Origin: a bacterium
GTDB lineage: Bacteria; Arandabacterota; Arandabacteria; Arandabacterales; Arandabacteraceae
Reading direction: 5' to 3'
Length of the DNA: 38,022 nucleotides
Assembly (NCBI GenBank): GCA_025774115.1
Contig: JALGWN010000002.1
Span: 1 to 38,022, forward strand
Shown: piece by piece, positions 32,665-38,022 of the stretch
How positions within the stretch are numbered: the first letter of the stretch is position 1
Layout of the letters: every line of letters starts with the position of its first letter
Translations under genes and position numbers: made by a program
The notes under the pieces: model-generated
Told to the model about the DNA's origin: nothing
What the model saw: the letters and a program-made list of their open reading frames with translations, nothing else
Databases searched by the model: none

Positions 32665-33750
32665 TTATTCACCCGGGCTACCCAGGGCGGCCGGCATCTT
32701 GCCCTGGACCTTGTAAACGTAGCTCAGGATCTCGGCAACGGCCCGGTAGAGGCCCTCCGGTATCTCCGAGCCCACCTCGACCATTTCATAGAGACTCTGG
32801 GCCAGGGGTTTGTTCTCGAATATGGGTATGCCGTGCTCCCGGGCTATCTCCTTTATCTTCTCGGCCAGGAGGCGCTTACCCTTGGCCACCACCGTGGGCG
32901 CCTTCATGCCGTCCATTTCGTACTTTATCGCCACCGCGATGTGGGTCGGGTTGGTGACCACGACATCGGCGGTGGGTACGGCGTTCATCATGCGCTGCCT
33001 GGCGAGCTCCCGCCGGGCCGATTTGATACGGCTCTTTATGAGCGGGCTTCCTTCGACTTCCTTGGATTCTTCCTTGAGCTCATGCTTGGACATCATCAGG
33101 CTCTTTGTGTGCTCCCTTCGCTGGAAGGCATAGTCGGCCATGGCCAGGCCCAAGAGGATGAGCGCTGCCTTTGCAGCTATGGAAAACGCCTCCTCGGCCA
33201 TGAAGTTAACGACCGATCGAACTCCGCAGTCACCCAGCGCGAAGTACTCGTCCATGCTCGACTTTATCGAGAGGTAGAAGACAAGCCCGACCAGTCCGGC
33301 CTTGGCGCTGCTTATCAAAACCTTGACCACGGACTGCATGGAGAAGAGTCGCTTGAAGCCTGCGATAGGGTTTATCTTTTCCAGGCTGAGTGAGAGAGGC
33401 TGCGTGGAAAAGAGAAATCCCACCTGCATGTAGTTGGCGACGAGGGCTATCCCGAAGACAGCCATGAGAAAGGGGGCCAGGATGCCGGCTCCGCCCGCAA
33501 TGAGACCCACTGCGAGAGTCCGGACATCATCGAAGCTCTCGACACGCGGCATCGGGCTTAAGTATTTTACGGTGAAGTTCGAGGCCCGCGAGAGGATCCA
33601 GGGGAAGAGCAGTTTGAGAGCGACGATACCACCCATTATAAGGATCGCGGCGGTGAGCTCCTGGCTCTTTGCAACCTTACCCTTGTCGCGTGCCTTCTGT
33701 CTCTTGCGATGGGTGGGTTGTTCAGTCCTTTGGCCTTGCGACTCGTCCAT
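32665..33750 (-). CDS. flhB: Export gate switch protein FlhB
   Basis: This 361-residue protein has four membrane segments (about 35-55, 85-108, 145-165, 185-210) and a cytosolic domain. The self-cleavage motif NPTH is at 267-270 (VVVTNPTHIAVAI), needed for the switch from hook to filament export. The N-terminus (QRTEQPTHRKRQKARDKGKV) is typical. It follows fliR by 9 bp. Confidence 0.97.
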   Translation of the reverse strand: MDESQGQRTEQPTHRKRQKARDKGKVAKSQELTAAILIMGGIVALKLLFPWILSRASNFTVKYLSPMPRVESFDDVRTLAVGLIAGGAGILAPFLMAVFGIALVANYMQVGFLFSTQPLSLSLEKINPIAGFKRLFSMQSVVKVLISSAKAGLVGLVFYLSIKSSMDEYFALGDCGVRSVVNFMAEEAFSIAAKAALILLGLAMADYAFQRREHTKSLMMSKHELKEESKEVEGSPLIKSRIKSARRELARQRMMNAVPTADVVVTNPTHIAVAIKYEMDGMKAPTVVAKGKRLLAEKIKEIAREHGIPIFENKPLAQSLYEMVEVGSEIPEGLYRAVAEILSYVYKVQGKMPAALGSPGE

Positions 33751-33759
33751 ATCCCGTCC

Positions 33760-34536
33760 TTATCCTCCGGCCATGGCACCCAAAACCGATCGCAAGTCGG
33801 CGTTGGTGCCCAAGATCGTCTTGGCAAGTATGTAAGCGAAATAGGGTATCGAGAAACCAAGCACGGTGAGCCCCACGGCTATCTTCAAGGGGAAACCCAC
33901 CACGAATATGTTCATCTGGGGGACCGTCTTGGCCAGGAGCGCGAGCCCCACCTCCACCATGAAGAGGGCGCTCAAGACCGGGATCGAGATCCTCACGGCA
34001 ACCATGAAAACGTTAGAGGTAGCGTATATGAGTTCCTTGGCCCCCGAGGCGGCCAGGCTCTTGGCCGAGGGCGCCAGGATCTGGTAGCTCGCCGCAAGAC
34101 TCGAGAGCAGGATGTGATGCCCGTTCATACCCAGGAAGAGGGTTATGGCCAGGAGACCCTGGAACCGGCCTATCACGGAGACCTCCGTGTTGGAGAAGGG
34201 ATCGAACAGGGTTGAGGCCGCAAAGCCCATCTGGAGCCCGAGCACGTGGCCCGCGAATTCCACGCCATAAACGAAGAAGGTGGAGATGAAACCGATGAGG
34301 AGCCCCACGAGCACCTCTCGCGCGGCCAGGATGAAATAGGCCGGGCTTCCGAAAGACGGGAGCCCGCCCTCCAGGCCCACGATGGGAACCAGGGCGAAGG
34401 CGAAGAAAAGCGAAAACCACACCTTGACCAGAACCGGTACGAGCCGCGATCCGAAGACCGGAGCGGCGAATACGAAGCCGCTTATCCGCATGAAGACCAT
34501 GAGCAGCACTTCCGGTTCAAGGTTGGTCAGTGTCAC
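33760..34536 (-). CDS. fliR: Export gate protein FliR
   Basis: This 258-residue membrane protein has multiple hydrophobic segments and the FliR features FVFAAPVFGSRLVPVLVKV near residue 20-38, LLIGFISTFFVYGVEFAG, and the C-terminal LQMGFAASTLFDPFSN-type helices. With FliP and FliQ it forms the export pore. It follows fliQ by 7 bp. Confidence 0.96.
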   Translation of the reverse strand: MTLTNLEPEVLLMVFMRISGFVFAAPVFGSRLVPVLVKVWFSLFFAFALVPIVGLEGGLPSFGSPAYFILAAREVLVGLLIGFISTFFVYGVEFAGHVLGLQMGFAASTLFDPFSNTEVSVIGRFQGLLAITLFLGMNGHHILLSSLAASYQILAPSAKSLAASGAKELIYATSNVFMVAVRISIPVLSALFMVEVGLALLAKTVPQMNIFVVGFPLKIAVGLTVLGFSIPYFAYILAKTILGTNADLRSVLGAMAGG

Positions 34537-34543
34537 AGCTTCC

Positions 34544-34813
34544 TCACCTTCCGATTGAAAGCATCTTCTCGAAGGAGAAGATGGTAAACCCCGTGATCTG
34601 GCCCAGAATCCACGGCATGAAGAGAATCAAAGCCACGGCTACGGCCACGATCTTCGGGATAAAGGTCAAAGTCATCTCGTGTATCTGGGTAACCGCCTGG
34701 AATATGCCTATGAAGAGTCCGGTCACAAGCCCGAAGACAAGCATGGGGCCTGCAACCGAGAGGCAGGTGAATATGGCCTGCTTCGCGACCTCCTGGCAGA
34801 GTTCCTGAGTCAT
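34544..34813 (-). CDS. fliQ: Export gate protein FliQ
   Basis: This 89-residue protein has two membrane helices (about 15-40 and 50-72). Length and motifs (GLVTGLFIGIFQAVTQIHEMTLTFIPK) are exactly those of FliQ. It lies between fliP and fliR in the canonical order. Confidence 0.96.
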   Translation of the reverse strand: MTQELCQEVAKQAIFTCLSVAGPMLVFGLVTGLFIGIFQAVTQIHEMTLTFIPKIVAVAVALILFMPWILGQITGFTIFSFEKMLSIGR

Positions 34814-34825
34814 GCGTTCTTCCTC

Positions 34826-35662
34826 CTATCCGAATCCGAGCACGGTGGACTGGACGACAAGCCTCCAGCCGTCAACGAGCACGAAGAGTAAGATCTTTAA
34901 GGGCAGTGATACCATTATGGGCGGGACCATCATCATACCCATGGACATCAGCACACTCGCCACCGCCATATCGACCACGAGGAACGGGAGAAACAGAAAG
35001 AAACCGATCTGGAACGCGGTCTTAAGCTCGCTGGTAATGAAAGCGGGTATGAGAACATAGGTCGGCACATCTTCCTTGGTATCCGGTCTCGGTACCTTGG
35101 CCATATCGACAAAGAGGGCCAGGTCCTTCTCCCCCACGTGTTTGTACATGAAGTCCCGAATGGGCTGAATAGAGCGTGCCAGGGCCTCTTCTTCGGTTAT
35201 CTCCTCATTCATAAGGGGCTGGACTGCCTGGGTGTTTATGTCCGTCCATACCGGCATCATCGTGAAGTAGGTAAGGAACAAGGCGAGCCCCACCAGGAGT
35301 TGGTTGGGCGGCATCTGGTGGGTCCCGAGGGCGTGTTTTAAGAATGAAAGCACTACGACTATACGGGTGAAAGATGTCACCATTATCATAAAGGCGGGCG
35401 CCAGGGAAAGGAGCGTGAGGAAGAAGATTATCTTTAGGGGTAGTGAGAACTTGCGCTCCCCGTCACCCACCTGGAGGCTTATGCCAGGACCATCCAGAGC
35501 GCTTAAGCCTGGGGTCTCCGGGGCAGGTTCCTCCTCGGTGCCTATGCCTGTGGCCTCCTGGGCGCATGCTTGGGCGGCGAAACCGAGGCATGCGAGGGCC
35601 AGGACCAGTAGTGCCGATGCCTTGATCCAGCATCCCACCGGTTTCAGTTCTCTTACTTTCAT
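34826..35662 (-). CDS. fliP: Export gate protein FliP
   Basis: This 278-residue protein has an N-terminal signal sequence (about 12-34, cleavage near AQACAQ), a low-complexity stretch to about 60, then the FliP core: FLTLLSLAPAFMIMVTSFTRIVVVLSFLK, GTHQMPPNQLLVGLALFLT, and the C-terminal membrane hairpin near 210-275. It is the pore subunit of the export gate. The start overlaps the fliO stop (ATGA). Confidence 0.96.
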   Translation of the reverse strand: MKVRELKPVGCWIKASALLVLALACLGFAAQACAQEATGIGTEEEPAPETPGLSALDGPGISLQVGDGERKFSLPLKIIFFLTLLSLAPAFMIMVTSFTRIVVVLSFLKHALGTHQMPPNQLLVGLALFLTYFTMMPVWTDINTQAVQPLMNEEITEEEALARSIQPIRDFMYKHVGEKDLALFVDMAKVPRPDTKEDVPTYVLIPAFITSELKTAFQIGFFLFLPFLVVDMAVASVLMSMGMMMVPPIMVSLPLKILLFVLVDGWRLVVQSTVLGFG

Positions 35663-36228
35663 GCTCTTCCCTTGCCACCCAGGGCGAGCCCTAGGAGGTG
35701 CTGCTTAAAGTTCCGGCCCTTGGACCTGGAAGTCTCGGGTACTTTGAGGGAACCCAGTTCCTCTTCGCTTAAGTCGCTCAGGTGGTTTATCTGGGAATCG
35801 GTAACCCCCACGACCATTGCTTTCTCTCCGACCTTGAGTACATAGATGGCCTTCTTGGGGGCGATATGGGTCTTGTAGAGCACCGATATCGCGCCGGAAT
35901 TGAAGCCCCCCCTGCCGGCCTTGCCTGATAAGACCCTCATGGCATACATCCCGGCGTAGAGGACACCTATGAGAAGTAGTACGGAGCCTATGACTTTAAT
36001 GGCCATACTTCCCATCCCGGGGTTCGAAACCTCATCCGGTGATTCAACCGGCGCCTGCCCCACCGACTCGGCCGTTCCCCTGCCGGCCTGGCCGGTCGCG
36101 GCCGACGAGATCAGGGACAGGACTACGAAGAGACTTGCCAGGATTCCAAGACCTATGAGAGCTCGCTTTCGCCTGAGCAGCCGCGTGACGGGTCGTATGC
36201 CTATGCCACACCTTTTCGCTGGTTTCAT
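35659..36228 (-). CDS. fliO: FliO, export gate assembly factor
   Basis: This 189-residue protein has two hydrophobic segments (about 24-42 and 75-98) separated by a low-complexity stretch, followed by the FliO domain (VLYKTHIAPKKAIYVLKVGEKAMVVGVT). FliO helps FliP assemble. The N-terminal extra membrane segment is longer than in some FliO proteins. The start overlaps the fliN stop and the end overlaps fliP, both ATGA. Confidence 0.92.
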   Translation of the reverse strand: MKPAKRCGIGIRPVTRLLRRKRALIGLGILASLFVVLSLISSAATGQAGRGTAESVGQAPVESPDEVSNPGMGSMAIKVIGSVLLLIGVLYAGMYAMRVLSGKAGRGGFNSGAISVLYKTHIAPKKAIYVLKVGEKAMVVGVTDSQINHLSDLSEEELGSLKVPETSRSKGRNFKQHLLGLALGGKGRA

Positions 36229-36746
36229 GCTTTTGCCACACCTTCGATGGACCCGATCAGTTCGGTGATCCTCACACCGAAGCGTTCCTTGACCACGACG
36301 ACCTCTCCCCTTGCGAGAGGTTTTCCGCCTACCATGACGTCCACGGGCTCACCCGCCGCTCGATCCAGCTCGATCACCGAGCCCTGGCAGGTGGAAAGGA
36401 TGTCCTTCACGGTAAGCGAGGTCCGCCCCAGCTCCACCCAGACCGGGACGACCACATCCAAGAGAAGATCCAGGTTGGCCGTCTTGTCCTTGACCGGTGT
36501 CTGCGAGACCTCCTGAAATTCGGCCTTCTTCACCGACGCCCCGGGGGCGTCCCCTTCGGGTGAGGCCTCTGCCGACGAAACCCGATCGCCGCTGCTATCC
36601 CGCGAAGTCACCTGACTTGCTTCGGCCTCTGCCGGACTCTCCTTTTCGCGGGTTCCGTCTTCAGCAGACATCCGGCCCGCGTTTTCTTCCTCAAGCGCCA
36701 CTGCCGCGCCATCCGGCCCGAGATTCTTGTCCTTTACAGGAGTCAT
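36225..36746 (-). CDS. fliN: Switch protein FliN with long N-terminal extension
   Basis: This 173-residue switch protein has a FliN/SpoA domain at about 90-172 (LLDVVVPVWVELGRTSLTVKDIL, GSVIELDRAAGEPVDVMVGGKPLARGEVVVV). The first 85 residues are acidic, Ala/Ser/Glu-rich and probably disordered; the motif TPVKDK occurs both at residues 2-7 and again just before the domain. No CheC-like domain is present, so it is not FliY. It is five bases downstream of fliM. Confidence 0.94.
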   Translation of the reverse strand: MTPVKDKNLGPDGAAVALEEENAGRMSAEDGTREKESPAEAEASQVTSRDSSGDRVSSAEASPEGDAPGASVKKAEFQEVSQTPVKDKTANLDLLLDVVVPVWVELGRTSLTVKDILSTCQGSVIELDRAAGEPVDVMVGGKPLARGEVVVVKERFGVRITELIGSIEGVAKA

Positions 36747-36751
36747 GGCCT

Positions 36752-37669
36752 CTAGCCTCCTTCTTCGCTGAAACGCGTTATCTTGACCGCCAGCCTGCCG
36801 CCGTGGCTGCCGGGTCTTCCTGCCATCACCGGCTTCTTGCCCACAAGCACCTCGACATCCTCGGAAACCCGGTTATCGAGCAGGAGCACGTCACCCACAG
36901 CAAGATCCACCAGGTGCTTTATGTCTACCCAGGTGGGAGTGAGCCTGACCGTCACCGGGAGCGAGAGCGTCTTTACCATCCCGGCCGACCCCTCTGCGAT
37001 GGGCTGTTCCACGTTGGCCTTCGGCGTAGGACCCAAAGCCCGGATGGCCGGTTCGAACATGTGGTGGGGGTATGCGATAGAGAAGTTGCCGCTTAAGGGG
37101 CCCGTCTGAAGCTTGTAGCCGACCTCTATAATGGACTCATCCACTCGACTGGTCTCTATGAGGTCGGGACTGGATGCAAGCCCGGTTGCGGAGATTCTAC
37201 AGCCACAGACCGGATTCCATACAACCTGGACCTCTGCCAGCACCGCGTCCACAAACTTTCCGACGACCCGCTGCTCGATGGGGGTGAGGTCCCTGCCCAG
37301 GTCCTCAGATTCGCCCTTGCCCCCGAAGAGTCGATCAACCAGGGCGAAGGTGAGACCAGGATCCATGCGGAGCAGACCTGTCCCTTTAAGGGGAGGCGCT
37401 TCAAACATGAAGACGGCACAGGGTGAGGGCAGTGAAGCCACGAGCCCGGACCACCTGACCTCTGAGAGGTCGCCGGCTGCAACCTCCACATAATCTCTCA
37501 GGAGACCCGCAAGAGACATCTCGAGCCTCTTTGCCAGGTCGGCGTGGAGGTACCCTAACCGCTTCGCCTCGGCCGGGGACAGTTTCCCGGGATGTGCTAA
37601 GTCGTACGCTTGGGGTACGGAAGCATCCCGGACATCCGCACCACCATCGGCCGGTGTATTGGCTGCCAT
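36752..37669 (-). CDS. fliM: Switch protein FliM without an obvious CheY-binding N-terminus
   Basis: This 305-residue protein starts at ATG 37669 after AAAGGA; a GTG six codons upstream is less likely. The middle domain shows FALVDRLFGGKGESEDLGRDLTPIEQR with the GGxG motif that binds FliG, and the C-terminal SpoA domain has KHLVDLAVGDVLLLDNRV. The N-terminus (AANTPADGGADVRD) lacks the EIDALL-type peptide that binds phospho-CheY in most FliM proteins. It follows fliL and precedes fliN as usual. Confidence 0.94.
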   Translation of the reverse strand: MAANTPADGGADVRDASVPQAYDLAHPGKLSPAEAKRLGYLHADLAKRLEMSLAGLLRDYVEVAAGDLSEVRWSGLVASLPSPCAVFMFEAPPLKGTGLLRMDPGLTFALVDRLFGGKGESEDLGRDLTPIEQRVVGKFVDAVLAEVQVVWNPVCGCRISATGLASSPDLIETSRVDESIIEVGYKLQTGPLSGNFSIAYPHHMFEPAIRALGPTPKANVEQPIAEGSAGMVKTLSLPVTVRLTPTWVDIKHLVDLAVGDVLLLDNRVSEDVEVLVGKKPVMAGRPGSHGGRLAVKITRFSEEGG

Positions 37670-37714
37670 TGCCGATCCTTTCTGCACTTGGTGTAAAGCC
37701 CCGGTAAATCCCGC

Positions 37715-38022
37715 TTACTGGAGAACGAAGTTCGAGAGGTACACTCCCACAACCTCACCAGATACGAGCAGGTCGTTTACCGCGATCTTTATCTCTGCCC
37801 TGAGCTCTTCCCGCACCGAGAGGGTGCTAAGGTCCTCAACAGTGCGCTTGCTCAGTATCTCTATAAGGGTATCTCTGATCTGAGGTTCCCTTTCGGCGAC
37901 CTCGTCAGCCACCATAGACTTGGTTGATTCCAGGGCAACCGTCGTACACAGGTACCGGGTGCCGCCGCTCCCGGCCGGATTGACCACGATGTCCTCAATA
38001 GGCGTGATCGATCCCACTCCGG
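37715..38022 (-). CDS. fliL: FliL, C-terminal part (truncated by window edge)
   Basis: The frame is open through the right edge, so the start and the N-terminal membrane helix lie outside. The visible 102 residues match the FliL end: PIEDIVVNPAGSGGTRYLCTTVALE (the fVVNLad...rYLk block), REPQIRDTLIEILSKRTVEDL, and a closing GVYLSNFVLQ. FliL is a basal-body membrane protein that surrounds the stator and supports torque. It is followed after 45 bp by fliM. Confidence 0.88.
   Translation of the reverse strand, partial: GVGSITPIEDIVVNPAGSGGTRYLCTTVALESTKSMVADEVAEREPQIRDTLIEILSKRTVEDLSTLSVREELRAEIKIAVNDLLVSGEVVGVYLSNFVLQ

Noticed and set aside
1-38022. CRISPR array, rRNA operon, prophage or complete insertion sequence
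   Set aside because: No regularly spaced direct repeats, rRNA-like sequence, integrase or transposase were seen; the only mobile-type trace is the REP-like palindrome.

Overview
The window is almost entirely a flagellar gene locus, with nearly every gene on the minus strand, so transcription runs from high to low coordinates. The host is a diderm (Gram-negative-type) bacterium, because P-ring (flgI) and L-ring (flgH) genes are present. The DNA is moderately GC-rich. The mix of FliW/CsrA, FlbD, a sigma-54-type promoter, a sigma-28 gene, PilZ, FapA-like and HDOD genes and large TPR glycosyltransferases resembles Nitrospirota, Desulfobacterota or related uncultured lineages. That placement is inference only. 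The genome appears to lack flhG at its usual position next to flhF.

Region A (38022 to 26156) reads fliL(partial)-fliM-fliN-fliO-fliP-fliQ-fliR-flhB-flhA-flhF-fliA-orf70-PilZ-FapA-like-HDOD. Most junctions overlap or are very short, which suggests one operon. It encodes the switch, the type III export gate, the polar-placement GTPase and sigma-28. Region B (25695 to 8680) begins after a 0.5 kb intergenic segment rich in inverted repeats, at a near-consensus sigma-54 promoter. It reads flgF-flgG-flgA-flgH-flgI-flgJ/SLT-flgN-flgK-flgL-fliW-csrA and runs on into four carbohydrate genes: a GT9, a methyltransferase, a 1358-residue multi-glycosyltransferase and a GT2-TPR protein. These probably modify flagellin. 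It ends at a terminator-like hairpin beside a REP-like palindrome. Region C (8456 to 276) begins at a sigma-28-type promoter with a leader of about 208 nt. It reads fliC-[hairpin]-fliS-fliD-flgM-flbD-motA-motB-motB paralogue-GAF/HD-GYP/HDOD. A new gene, an apparent zinc-ribbon methyltransferase, runs off the left edge.

Taken together the locus covers rod, rings, hook-filament junction, cap, filament, chaperones, stator and export. It also carries three layers of control: sigma-54 to FliA to FlgM, the FliW/CsrA translational switch, and c-di-GMP-linked proteins (PilZ, HD-GYP). The most unusual points are a second MotB lacking the ion-carrying Asp, FlhF with degenerate GTPase motifs and no adjacent FlhG, CsrA with a six-cysteine tail, FliM without a recognisable CheY-binding N-terminus, the giant fused glycosyltransferase, and an unexplained structured intergenic segment. 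No CRISPR array, rRNA, tRNA or complete transposase gene was seen.
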